Shown here one piece after another: positions 16,448 to 24,948 of a stretch of DNA of 64,000 bases. The notes beneath the pieces are model-generated. The model was not told the origin of the DNA. It ran no database searches and was given only the letters and a program-made list of their open reading frames with translations. Both the position numbers and the translations under genes were made by a program. How positions within the stretch are numbered: position 1 is the first letter of the stretch; each line of letters starts with the position of its first letter. The DNA is from Marinovum sp048263515 (lineage in GTDB: Bacteria; Pseudomonadota; Alphaproteobacteria; Rhodobacterales; Rhodobacteraceae). The stretch covers positions 318,101-382,100 of the forward strand of contig NZ_JBLXEC010000002.1 of NCBI RefSeq assembly GCF_048263515.1, given 5' to 3'.

Positions 16448-17071
16448 TCAGCCGTCCCTGGGCATCAGCGCGTTGTCGAGCTCGACCGCGCGCATGGCCG
16501 CGGGGCGGCTGCCCAGCCGCTTGGCGTAATCGGCAAAGCCGGGGCGTTCCGGCAGGGTGCCGAACTGCAGCCCGAACTGGATCTGCGCGCCGACATAGAC
16601 ATCGGCCGCGGTGAAGCGCGTGCCGCAGACATGCGGCCGCCCGTCGGCCAGCATCGCCGCCAGCGCATCGGCCACCATGTCGAGACTGCCATAGCCCGCC
16701 CGGCCGCGCGCCTCTGGCGTGTCGGGCAGCTCGAAGCCGAAGGCGGCATTGGTGATCGCGGCCTCTCCAGGCCCCGCCGCCAAGAACATCCAGCGGAAGA
16801 AATCGGCGTGTTCGCCCGGTTCCGGCGCAAGTCCCGCCTCGGGAAAGGCCATGGCGAGATAGGCGCAGATCGCCGCCGCCTCGGTCACCACCTGGCCGTC
16901 ATGCACGATGGTCGGCACCTTGCCCATCGGGTTAAGCGCCAGAAAGGCCGGCGACTTCATCTCGGGGCCGTAGGCCAGCACCTTTGTTTCATAGGGCGCG
17001 CCCACCTCCTCGAGCATCCAGCGGGCAATGCGGCCGCGCGACATCGGGTTGGTGTAGAAAACAAGTTCCAT
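16448..17071 (-). CDS. Glutathione S-transferase-like protein, antisense within the cho locus
   Basis: The protein has 207 residues, starting MELVFYTNPMSRGRIARWML. The thioredoxin-fold N-terminal domain includes NPMGKVPTIVHDGQVVTEA, with the cis-proline and glutathione-binding segment typical of GSTs. A helical C-terminal domain follows. Likely activity is glutathione conjugation or a related thiol reaction on an unknown substrate. It lies on the minus strand between choX and choW, an unusual place, with 59 bases to choX and 71 to choW. A choXWV transcript would run antisense through it. Confidence 0.88.
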   Translation of the reverse strand: MELVFYTNPMSRGRIARWMLEEVGAPYETKVLAYGPEMKSPAFLALNPMGKVPTIVHDGQVVTEAAAICAYLAMAFPEAGLAPEPGEHADFFRWMFLAAGPGEAAITNAAFGFELPDTPEARGRAGYGSLDMVADALAAMLADGRPHVCGTRFTAADVYVGAQIQFGLQFGTLPERPGFADYAKRLGSRPAAMRAVELDNALMPRDG

Positions 17072-17142
17072 CGGAAAACTCCCTGCGGGTTGGAGGAAAC
17101 AGTGACAGCACACAGAACATTCGGCAACCGGGAGAGCGACAG

Positions 17143-17976
17143 ATGGACTGGCTGACCGAAAACAAGATCCCCGTCGGCAAATCGGCGGCCTGGGTCTTCG
17201 ACCTGATGCAGACCTACGGCGCGTGGTTCTTCGACGCGCTGTCGGATGCCATGGACGCGATGATCGAGGGCATCCTCTGGGTGCTGCAGACGCCGCATCC
17301 GCTGCTGATCATTGCCTGCTTCGCGGCGCTGACCTGGGTGTTGCACCGCAGCTGGAAGATCACGCTCTTCATCGTCCTGGGCTTTCTCTTCATCCTCAAT
17401 CAGGGCTACTGGGAAGAGACCACCGAGAGCCTGACGCTGGTGCTGTCGGCCTGCGTGGTCTGCATGGGGGTGGGCGTGCCCATAGGCATCGCCGTGGCGC
17501 ACAGGCCCAGGCTCTATGCCTGGATGCGGCCGGTTCTGGACCTGATGCAGACCCTGCCGACCTTTGTCTATCTCATTCCGGCGATTGTGTTTTTCGGCAT
17601 CGGCATGGTGCCCGGCCTGATCGCCACCGTGATCTTCGTCGTGCCGGCGCCGATCCGGTTGACGCATCTGGGCGTGACCTCGACCCCCGATGCGCTGCTC
17701 GAGGCGGCGGATGCCTTTGGCGCCACCGGCTGGCAGAAGCTGGTCAAGGTCGAGCTGCCTTATGCCTTTCCGCAGATCATGGCCGGGCTGAACCAGACGA
17801 TCATGTTGTCGCTGTCGATGGTGGTGATCGCGGCACTGGTCGGGGCCGACGGGCTGGGCGTGCCGGTGGTGCGCGCGCTCAATCAGGTGAACACCTCGCT
17901 GGGGTTTGAATCGGGCTTCGTCATCGTTGTCGTGGCCATCATGCTGGACCGGATGCTGAGGGTGGATCGCAAATGA
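17143..17976 (+). CDS. choW: Choline ABC transporter permease
   Basis: The protein has 277 residues from the ATG at 17143, with GGGAGAG upstream. It has about six to seven membrane spans. The binding-protein-dependent permease loop reads EAADAFGATGWQKLVKVELP. The DLMQTLPTFVYLIPAIVFFG stretch is characteristic of ProW/ChoW permeases for quaternary amines. It forms the channel for choline with ChoX and ChoV. It overlaps choV by four bases. It may be reached by read-through from choX across the antisense GST gene or may have its own promoter; I cannot tell. Confidence 0.93.
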   Translation: MDWLTENKIPVGKSAAWVFDLMQTYGAWFFDALSDAMDAMIEGILWVLQTPHPLLIIACFAALTWVLHRSWKITLFIVLGFLFILNQGYWEETTESLTLVLSACVVCMGVGVPIGIAVAHRPRLYAWMRPVLDLMQTLPTFVYLIPAIVFFGIGMVPGLIATVIFVVPAPIRLTHLGVTSTPDALLEAADAFGATGWQKLVKVELPYAFPQIMAGLNQTIMLSLSMVVIAALVGADGLGVPVVRALNQVNTSLGFESGFVIVVVAIMLDRMLRVDRK

Positions 17977-19010
17977 CCGAACCAAGGAAAAACGCCGTCG
18001 AGTTCGACAATGTCTCCATCGTCTTCGGCAATCATCCCGAAGAGGCGCTGCCCCTGATGGACAAGGGCAGGGACCGCGCCGAGATCCAGCAGCAGACCGG
18101 CCAGGTGCTGGGCGTGCACAACTGCCGCATCGACGTGAAGGAGGGCGAGATCCTCGTGCTTATGGGCCTCTCGGGCTCGGGCAAGTCGACGCTGCTGCGC
18201 GCGGTCAACGGGTTGAACCCGGTGGCGCGGGGCCAGGTCCGGCTGCGCTGCGGCGAGGAGATGGTCGATGTCACACATGCCGACCGCCAGACCCTGCGCG
18301 ACCTGCGGCTCAGGCATGTGGCCATGGTGTTCCAGCAGTTCGGCCTGCTGCCCTGGCGCACGGTGCGCGACAACGTGGTGCTGGGGCTCGAGCTGGGCGG
18401 CATGAGCCGCACCGACCGCAATGCCCAGGCCGAGGAAGAGCTGGCGCTGGTGGGGCTGGCGGACTGGGCCGACCGCAAGGTCGGCGAGCTCTCGGGCGGG
18501 ATGCAGCAGCGCGTGGGCCTGGCGCGGGCCTTTGCCACCAAGGCGCCGGTCTTGTTGATGGACGAGCCCTTCAGCGCGCTCGATCCGCTGATCCGCACCC
18601 GTTTGCAGGACGAACTGCTGGACCTGCAGCAACGCCTTGGCCGCACGATCATCTTTGTCAGCCACGATCTCGACGAGGCCTTCAAGATCGGCGACCGCAT
18701 CGCCATCATGGAGGGCGGGCGGATCGTGCAATGCGGCACTCCGCGCGAGATCTTCTCGAACCCTGCCACCGAGTATGTCGCCGAGTTCGTGGCCCACATG
18801 AACCCGCTGGGTGTGCTCTGCGCCCGCGACATGATGGAGCCCGGCAGCGGCGACGGCCCCCAGGTCGCGCCCGGGACGCCGATCAACGACCTAGTGCAGA
18901 TGTTCTCCGACAACGTCTCGCGGATCACCGTCACCGACGACGGCGAGGCGCTGGGCGTGATCACCCGCGACAGCCTGCTGCAACGCCTGGCCCAGACGAT
19001 GCCGGGGTGA
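17973..19010 (+). CDS. choV: Choline ABC transporter ATP-binding protein
   Basis: The protein has 345 residues. It shows Walker A GLSGSGKST, ABC signature LSGGMQQRVGLARA and Walker B VLLMDEPFSALDP, followed by the SHDLDEA switch segment. The C-terminal extension of roughly 70 residues is shorter than the full CBS pair of ProV. The N-terminal segment contains the ChoV/ProV-type preamble (VFGNHPEEALPLMDKG). It powers choline import. It is translationally coupled to choW. A repeat array follows the gene. Confidence 0.94.
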   Translation: MTEPRKNAVEFDNVSIVFGNHPEEALPLMDKGRDRAEIQQQTGQVLGVHNCRIDVKEGEILVLMGLSGSGKSTLLRAVNGLNPVARGQVRLRCGEEMVDVTHADRQTLRDLRLRHVAMVFQQFGLLPWRTVRDNVVLGLELGGMSRTDRNAQAEEELALVGLADWADRKVGELSGGMQQRVGLARAFATKAPVLLMDEPFSALDPLIRTRLQDELLDLQQRLGRTIIFVSHDLDEAFKIGDRIAIMEGGRIVQCGTPREIFSNPATEYVAEFVAHMNPLGVLCARDMMEPGSGDGPQVAPGTPINDLVQMFSDNVSRITVTDDGEALGVITRDSLLQRLAQTMPG

Positions 19011-19020
19011 GGCAGGTGAC

Positions 19021-19601
19021 GTCCCGGACGTGATCCGGGACCTCTCGCGATGCGGCAAGGCCAGGAGTTCGCGTCCCGGACTCGATCCGGGACCTCTCCT
19101 GCGCCCGCCCTATACCCCGAGCCGCGCCGTCGCCGGGCCGCGGTACGGCGATGCATCGATCGTTCTGCTCACTTTATCCCCGCCACTGGCGCGCTTTGAA
19201 TAAACGATGCTTTTACGTCACCCAATCGCCGTGCCGATGGGGCGGCCCGGCGATGGCGCGGCAGCCTGCGGCCTTGTTCCGCGCCTTGGAGGGATAGTCC
19301 AAGGCTTGTCCGAAAGCGCCTCACGTCCCGGACTTGATCCGGGACCTCACCCTTCACCGCCGACCCCAAGCCGTGCCATCGGCGGGCCGCGGTGCGGCGA
19401 TGCACCGGTTGGTCTGCTCGCTTTATCCCCGCCACTTGCGCGCTTTGAATGAGCGCTGCGCCCACGTCACCCAATCGCCGTGCCGAGTGGGCGGCCCGGC
19501 GATGGCGCGGCGGCCTTCGGCCTTGTTCCGCGCCTTGGTGGGATAGTCCAAGGCTTGTCGGAAAGCTCCACACGTCCCGGACTTGATCCGGGACCTCTCA
19601 C
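19021..19601. repeat. Tandem ~250-bp direct repeats with embedded REP palindromes
   Basis: The gap 19011-19628 holds no gene I can support. The palindrome GTCCCGGA-CTTGA-TCCGGGAC (or near variants) begins at 19021, 19073, 19325 and 19574. The longer sequence between copies is also repeated: 19121-19324 matches 19370-19573 at an offset of 249 bases, apart from scattered differences. Each unit also contains the second repeat core (19251-19289, 19500-19538). Confidence 0.85.
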
Positions 19602-19628
19602 GTCGAAAGTCCGCAAGCGCTCAGCTCC

Positions 19629-21011
19629 TCACGCCGACAGCGCCACCGGCATCTCCACTGCCTTCGGCCAGGTGATCAGCAGCACCGCCACCCCCGTCAC
19701 CGCATGCGCCTCCAGGCAGTCCGTCAGCCCGTCTAGGCGGCAGCGCAGCTGTCGTTCGCCGGGCTTCGAGACCTCGACCGCCACGGTCACATCAGCCGCG
19801 CCGGGCAAGCCCCGCGCCAGCAAGCCGTCGACGATCCGCGCCGATTGCCGCACCGCCATGTAAAGCGCCAGCGTCGTGCCCGGTTGGGCGTGGCGGGCGC
19901 AGTCGGGCAGGGGGTCGTCGTCGCGGCAGGTGCCGGTGGTCAGCACCAGCGTGTCGGACACCCCGCGCGAGGTCAGCGACCGCCCGGCACTGGCCGCCGC
20001 GGCGCAGGCGGCGGTGATGCCTGGCACGATCTCGACCGGGATGCCCGCGTCAGAGGCTGCCTCGAGCTCTTCGGTCGCCCGGCCGAAAATGCCGGGATCG
20101 CCGCTTTTCAGCCGCACCACCCGCTGCCCTTTCAGCGCCGCCGCCACGATCACCGCGTTGATCCGGTTCTGCGGCCAGGCATGGGCGCCCACCACCTTGC
20201 CGACATAGACCCGCTCGGCATCGCGCCGCGCCAACTCGAGAATCTCGGTATCGACCAGCCGGTCATAGAAGATCACATCCGCCTCCTGCAACCGCTGCAC
20301 CGCGCGCAGGGTCAGCAGGTCGCGCGCACCGGGGCCGGCGCCGACCAAGGCGATGGAGCCGGTGGTCTCGGCCCCCGGTGCGCGGCCCTGCGAGATCGCG
20401 GTTTTCAGTGCCTGCGCCGCCTCACGCTCGGCGCCGCGGGTCCAGGCCCGGCGCGGCGCATCGGCGAAGACCCAGGCCCAGAAGGCGCGCCTTTGCGCCG
20501 GGGCCACGCGCTGCGCCACGGCGCTGCGCATCCGGCCGGCCAGAGCGGCCAGACCGCCGAGGTTGGGCGTCAGCATCTCTTCCACTTGCGTCTTGATCTG
20601 CCGCGCCAGCACCGGCGCGGTGCCTTCGGTCCCGATCGCCACCACCACCGGGTCGCGGTCGACCAGCGAGGGCGTTGTCAGGTCGCAGAGATCAGGCCGG
20701 TCGACGACGTTGACCGGGCAGCCGCCGGCCTTGGCCAGCGCATGCAGCGCCGCGTCGAGGCCCGGGCAGCCGGTGGCGACAAAGCCCATCGCCGCGCCCT
20801 CGAACAGCGCCGGGGTGATCGGGCCTGCGTGCTGCATGGCGCGGCCTTCACCCACCAGAGCGGCCAGTTCGGCGTCAAGCTCTGGCGCGGCCAGCACCAG
20901 CGTCGCGTCGGTCTTGAGCATCAGCCGCGCCTTCTGCGCCGCCTGTTCGCCGCCGCCGCAGATCACCACCCGGCGGCCGGTGGTGCGGATGAACATGGGA
21001 AAGCTTTTCAT
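19629..21011 (-). CDS. cysG: Siroheme synthase CysG (two-domain)
   Basis: The protein has 460 residues. The N-terminal precorrin-2 dehydrogenase/ferrochelatase domain shows the NAD-binding VVICGGGEQAAQKARLML and VNVVDRPDLCDLTTPSLVDR. The C-terminal uroporphyrinogen-III methyltransferase domain starts at about residue 218 with ALVGAGPGARDLLTLRAV and has RLKSGDPGIFGRATEE and a VVPGITAA-like segment. It makes siroheme from uroporphyrinogen III, the cofactor that NirB needs. This explains its place at the end of the nitrate operon, 27 bases after the TrpD2-like gene. Confidence 0.94.
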   Translation of the reverse strand: MKSFPMFIRTTGRRVVICGGGEQAAQKARLMLKTDATLVLAAPELDAELAALVGEGRAMQHAGPITPALFEGAAMGFVATGCPGLDAALHALAKAGGCPVNVVDRPDLCDLTTPSLVDRDPVVVAIGTEGTAPVLARQIKTQVEEMLTPNLGGLAALAGRMRSAVAQRVAPAQRRAFWAWVFADAPRRAWTRGAEREAAQALKTAISQGRAPGAETTGSIALVGAGPGARDLLTLRAVQRLQEADVIFYDRLVDTEILELARRDAERVYVGKVVGAHAWPQNRINAVIVAAALKGQRVVRLKSGDPGIFGRATEELEAASDAGIPVEIVPGITAACAAAASAGRSLTSRGVSDTLVLTTGTCRDDDPLPDCARHAQPGTTLALYMAVRQSARIVDGLLARGLPGAADVTVAVEVSKPGERQLRCRLDGLTDCLEAHAVTGVAVLLITWPKAVEMPVALSA

Positions 21012-21038
21012 GTCGGTCTCCTGTCGGGCCGGGGTGTG

Positions 21039-21995
21039 TCAGGCGGCGCGGGCGCGGTGGCGCCCGGTCCAGAGCGAATGTGCGAGGTCTTCGGCGCGCG
21101 AATGGCCCAGGGTCTCCAGCGCCAGCGCTGCGGTGCCTGTGACGATGGCGGTGGCAAAGGCATCGTCGCGCTCGCCGGCCCAGAGCGCGGCGAGATGCGC
21201 CGGGTCGGTATCGCCATCGTCCAGCCGCCGGGTCTCGTCGCAGAGCGCCGGGGCCACGCCCTGCCAACTCGCGCCATTGCGCAGCCCAAAGGTGGCGATC
21301 TCCTTGCCGACGTGGCGCTCGAACTCGCCGCCGCCGCCCTTGATGACGGTTTGGCGTTTCAGCCCGAGATGCTGCGCTGCCTCGGTCTGCAAGCCGCGAT
21401 AGGACGGGTGAAACACCCCCTGAACCGAGGCCGCCGCGCCGCCGGGGTTGAACATCCGGCAGACAGTGTTGACGCAGGAGCGCAGGCTCAGCACGTCGCG
21501 CAGCCTGAGCAGGGCAAAGAGCTGCGGCGAGAGGGTTTCCAGTGGCATATAGGCGATGCCGTGGGTGCCGAGAATTTGCTCGCATTCAGCAGGATCGGTG
21601 ACCGTGGCAATCTCTGCCGGGGCCAGGCCAGCACGCACCGCACCGTCACTGCCGTTGAAGCCGTGCATCAGCACCGAATGCCCGGCCCGCGCCACCAGCC
21701 GGGCCGAGAGCAGGAACCACGGCAAGCCGCGGGTGCGCCCGGCGGCGTAAGACGGCCAGTCGAGATCGGAGCGGGGCAGCGCCGGCAGGGCGGCGCAAGC
21801 GGCGCGGGCGAAGCCGGCGATTTCTTCCGGCGTCTCGCCTTTCATCCGCAGCAGCATCAGCAGCGCGCCTACGGCCTCGGGCGCGGCGTCACCGCGCAGC
21901 ATCAGCGTCATCGCCTCCTGCGCCTCGTCCAGCGTCAGCGAGCGCGACCGGCCCGGCCCGCGGCCGAGGATGCGGACATAAGGTGCAAGGCTCAT
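21039..21995 (-). CDS. TrpD2-like protein (glycosyltransferase family 3, anthranilate phosphoribosyltransferase-like)
   Basis: The protein has 318 residues from the ATG at 21995, which overlaps the nasA stop (ATGA). The N-terminal helical domain contains AVGALLMLLRMKGETPEEIAGFA, as in TrpD-fold proteins. A later segment (LMHGFNGSDGAVRAGLAP) replaces the canonical TrpD active-site loops. It belongs with the YbiB/TrpD2 group. Those are not tryptophan enzymes, and at least one member binds nucleic acid. Its tight coupling to nasA suggests a role in nitrate assimilation or its cofactor supply, but the actual function is unknown. Confidence 0.82.
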   Translation of the reverse strand: MSLAPYVRILGRGPGRSRSLTLDEAQEAMTLMLRGDAAPEAVGALLMLLRMKGETPEEIAGFARAACAALPALPRSDLDWPSYAAGRTRGLPWFLLSARLVARAGHSVLMHGFNGSDGAVRAGLAPAEIATVTDPAECEQILGTHGIAYMPLETLSPQLFALLRLRDVLSLRSCVNTVCRMFNPGGAAASVQGVFHPSYRGLQTEAAQHLGLKRQTVIKGGGGEFERHVGKEIATFGLRNGASWQGVAPALCDETRRLDDGDTDPAHLAALWAGERDDAFATAIVTGTAALALETLGHSRAEDLAHSLWTGRHRARAA

Positions 21996-24619
21996 TCTGC
22001 GGCCTCCGGCGTGACACAGCGCGCCAGCAGATCGGCCAACTCGGGCCGGCAGGAGCCGCAGTTGGTGCCGGCGCCAAGCGCCGCGCCGATCGCCTCGACG
22101 CTCATCAGCCCCTGGGTCTCGATCGCAGTCAGGATGGTGTTCACCCCGACCGAGAAGCACGAGCAGAGCACCGGTCCGGGGTCCGGCTGGTCGGCGGGCG
22201 GGGCGCCGATGATTGCCTGCGGCGCCTCGGAGCCGGGCAGGGTCACCAGGTAGTCGCGCAGCACCGCCACCGGTTCCGGCGCGACGAAGAGCGCGGCGAT
22301 CAACTGACCCCGGTCGTAGAAGGCGAGGCGCGCGATGCCGCGGGCGCTGTCGATCACCGATTGCACCTCGGCTGTCTCCAGCCCGAAGAGCCGGCGGGCC
22401 TCGGCCTCCCAATCATCAATCGGCGCGGTGCCGGCCAGTTCGGCGCGAAAGCCCGAGGGCGTGCGGGCGCGGGCCCAATAGGCGCAGTCTGGCGCGAGGT
22501 CCGTCGAGGAGACGGCAAAGCCGTACCAGGCGGCCTCGAGCCGGGTGACCGCGACCACGCCGGCCTTGCTTTCGGGCTGGCCCGAAACCGGGTCGACCAC
22601 CGGCGCCACCAGCGCATCGATCCGGGCCGAGGGCGCGGTCTCGCCGGTCCAGTGGATCGGCGCAAAGACATCGCCGCGCTGCACGTCGGTGCTGATCCGG
22701 GCGCGCAGGATGGCACTGCCTTGCGGGCTCTCGACCTCGACCAGATCGGCCGGGCGCAGGCCGAGCCCGGCGGCATCGGCGGGATGGATGTCGAGGAAAG
22801 GCTCGGCCAGATGCGCCGAGAGTCGCGGCGACAACGCGGTGCGGGTCATCGTGTGCCACTGGTCACGAATGCGCCCGGTGTTGAGCCGGAAGGGATAGCG
22901 CGGCGCGCGTTTGGCCTCTGGCGGGCGGTGGCGCAGGGGCAGCATCTTGGCCCGGCCGCCCTCGTGGAAGAAAGCGCCATCGGCAAAGAAGCGGCCACCC
23001 TGCCGGGCCTCGGTCAGCGGCCAGCGGCTGGGGGCGAGGCGGTCGTAATCCGGGTCTTCCAGATCGCGCAGGGCCGAGATGTCGAAATCGCGGCCGAAGT
23101 AGCCGGCAATGCCCGACAGCGCGGCATATTCACGAAAGATCTCGGCCGGGCTTTGATAATCGAAAGCGGCGTGCCAGCCCATGCGACGGCCGACGTCGGC
23201 GAGGATGTCCCAGTCGGCGCGGGCCTGTCCCGGCGCCGGCAGAACGCTGCGCTGGCGGCTGATGGTGCGGTCGGAATTGGTGACGGTGCCGCTTTTCTCG
23301 CCCCAGGCGGCGGCGGGCAGCAGCACGTCGGCCAGCCGCGCGGTATCGGTCTCGGCGGTGATGTCCGAGACCACGGTGAACTCGCAGCCGGCAATGGCAT
23401 CGCGCACCGCATTGGCGTCGGGCAGGGTGACGGCGGGGTTGGTGTGGATGATCCAGAGCGCCTTGATCCGCCCGTCGCCCACCGCCTGGAACATGTCGAC
23501 GGCCTTGAGGCCCTGACGTTCGGGCATGGCCGGGGCCTGCCAGAATTCGCGCACGGCGGTGCGGTGGCTGGGGTTCTCGATGTCGAGGTGACAGGCCAGC
23601 ATGTTGGCCAGACCGCCGACCTCGCGCCCGCCCATGGCATTGGGCTGGCCGGTGACCGAAAACGGCCCGCAGCCCGGCGTGCCGATGCGGCCGGTGGCGA
23701 GGTGACAATTGAGGATGGCGTTGACCTTGTCGGCGCCGGCGCTCGACTGGTTCACACCTTGAGAAAACACGGTGACGACCTTGTCGTGCCGCAGCCAGAG
23801 CTTGCAGAAGGCGGCGCTCTCGGCCTCGCTCAGCCCGGTGACCGCGGCGTCATCGGCATAGGCCGCTTCGAGCGCAGCGTCGAAGCCGTCGACGTGGCGT
23901 AGGTAGTCCTTGTCAAAGGCACCGCCCTCGTAGATCTCGACCAGCAGCCGGTTGAAGAGCGCAACGTCGCTGCCCGATTGCAGCGCCAGATGCATGTCGG
24001 CGCCGTCGCAGCTGGCGGTGCGGCGCGGGTCGATGACGACGATTTTCGTGCCGCGCTTTGCCCGCGCGGCCAGCAGCCGCTGGTAGAGCACCGGGTGGCA
24101 CCAGGCGAGGTTCGACCCCACCAGCACCACCAGATCGGCCTCGTCGAGGTCCTCGTAGGTGCCGGGCACGGTGTCACTGCCGAAGGCGCGCTTGTGGCCG
24201 GCCACGGTCGAGGCCATGCAGAGCCGCGAGTTGGTGTCGATATTGGCCGAGCCGATGAAGCCTTTCATCAGCTTGTTGGCGACGTAGTAATCCTCGGTCA
24301 GAAGCTGGCCCGAGACGTAGAAGGCCACCGAATCCGGGCCGTGCCGCGCGATGGTGTCCGAGAACTTCTTGGCCACCAGATCAAGCGCGCTGTTCCAGCT
24401 GACCTCCTGGCCGCTGATCCTCGGTGCCAGCAGGCGGCCGGCGTGGCCGACGGTGTCCCCGAGCGCCGTCCCCTTGGAGCAGAGCTTGCCGCGATTGGCC
24501 GGGTGGTCCGGGTCGCCCCGGACCTCGAGCCCCCCGGTGCCGTCGGGGCGCAGCAGCACGCCGCAGCCCACCCCGCAATAGGGGCAGGTCGAGCGTGTCT
24601 CGCCTGCGGCGGCCATCAC
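21992..24619 (-). CDS. nasA: Assimilatory nitrate reductase catalytic subunit
   Basis: The protein has 875 residues. The N-terminal [4Fe-4S] site is C12, C15, C19 and C47 (CPYCGVGCG ... GKLCSKG), followed by molybdopterin oxidoreductase and molydopterin dinucleotide-binding domains. The C-terminus carries a BFD-like [2Fe-2S] domain (VLCSCFSVGVNT ... NCGSCRPEL). It reduces nitrate to nitrite in the cytoplasm. No signal peptide is present. No dedicated electron-transfer subunit (NasB/NasC type) is found nearby, so electrons may enter through the C-terminal cluster from a partner elsewhere. It overlaps nirD and the TrpD2-like gene by four bases each. Confidence 0.95.
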   Translation of the reverse strand: MMAAAGETRSTCPYCGVGCGVLLRPDGTGGLEVRGDPDHPANRGKLCSKGTALGDTVGHAGRLLAPRISGQEVSWNSALDLVAKKFSDTIARHGPDSVAFYVSGQLLTEDYYVANKLMKGFIGSANIDTNSRLCMASTVAGHKRAFGSDTVPGTYEDLDEADLVVLVGSNLAWCHPVLYQRLLAARAKRGTKIVVIDPRRTASCDGADMHLALQSGSDVALFNRLLVEIYEGGAFDKDYLRHVDGFDAALEAAYADDAAVTGLSEAESAAFCKLWLRHDKVVTVFSQGVNQSSAGADKVNAILNCHLATGRIGTPGCGPFSVTGQPNAMGGREVGGLANMLACHLDIENPSHRTAVREFWQAPAMPERQGLKAVDMFQAVGDGRIKALWIIHTNPAVTLPDANAVRDAIAGCEFTVVSDITAETDTARLADVLLPAAAWGEKSGTVTNSDRTISRQRSVLPAPGQARADWDILADVGRRMGWHAAFDYQSPAEIFREYAALSGIAGYFGRDFDISALRDLEDPDYDRLAPSRWPLTEARQGGRFFADGAFFHEGGRAKMLPLRHRPPEAKRAPRYPFRLNTGRIRDQWHTMTRTALSPRLSAHLAEPFLDIHPADAAGLGLRPADLVEVESPQGSAILRARISTDVQRGDVFAPIHWTGETAPSARIDALVAPVVDPVSGQPESKAGVVAVTRLEAAWYGFAVSSTDLAPDCAYWARARTPSGFRAELAGTAPIDDWEAEARRLFGLETAEVQSVIDSARGIARLAFYDRGQLIAALFVAPEPVAVLRDYLVTLPGSEAPQAIIGAPPADQPDPGPVLCSCFSVGVNTILTAIETQGLMSVEAIGAALGAGTNCGSCRPELADLLARCVTPEAAE

Positions 24620-24948
24620 GCCGCGCTCCGCTGTGCCAGCCGGGTGGCGTCGATCAGGATGCGACCGGCCTCGACGCGCACCGGGTAGGTGGCGATGCGG
24701 CCCTCGTCGGCGCCCTGGGCCTCGCCGGTGTTGAGGTCGAACACCCAGTTGTGCAGCGGGCAGGTGACCGACTGGCCGTGCACGATGCCGTGGTTCAGCG
24801 GTCCGCCCTTGTGCGGGCAGCGGTCCGAGGTGGCAAAGACCTCATCCGGCGCGGTGCGGAACAGCGCCACGCAGCCGATCTTGGTCTTGAGCACCCGCGC
24901 GCCGCGCAGGGGGATGTCGTTGATGTCTCCGATATCAAGCCAGGTCAT
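24616..24948 (-). CDS. nirD: Nitrite reductase small subunit (Rieske-like)
   Basis: The protein has 110 residues from the ATG at 24948. Rieske-type ligands are complete: C44 and H46 (CPHKGG) and C63 and H66 (CPLHNW). Some assimilatory NirD proteins lack these residues, so a real [2Fe-2S] cluster is likely here. It is the small subunit of the NADH-dependent nitrite reductase with NirB. It overlaps nirB upstream and nasA downstream by four bases each, implying coupled translation. Confidence 0.93.
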   Translation of the reverse strand: MTWLDIGDINDIPLRGARVLKTKIGCVALFRTAPDEVFATSDRCPHKGGPLNHGIVHGQSVTCPLHNWVFDLNTGEAQGADEGRIATYPVRVEAGRILIDATRLAQRSAA

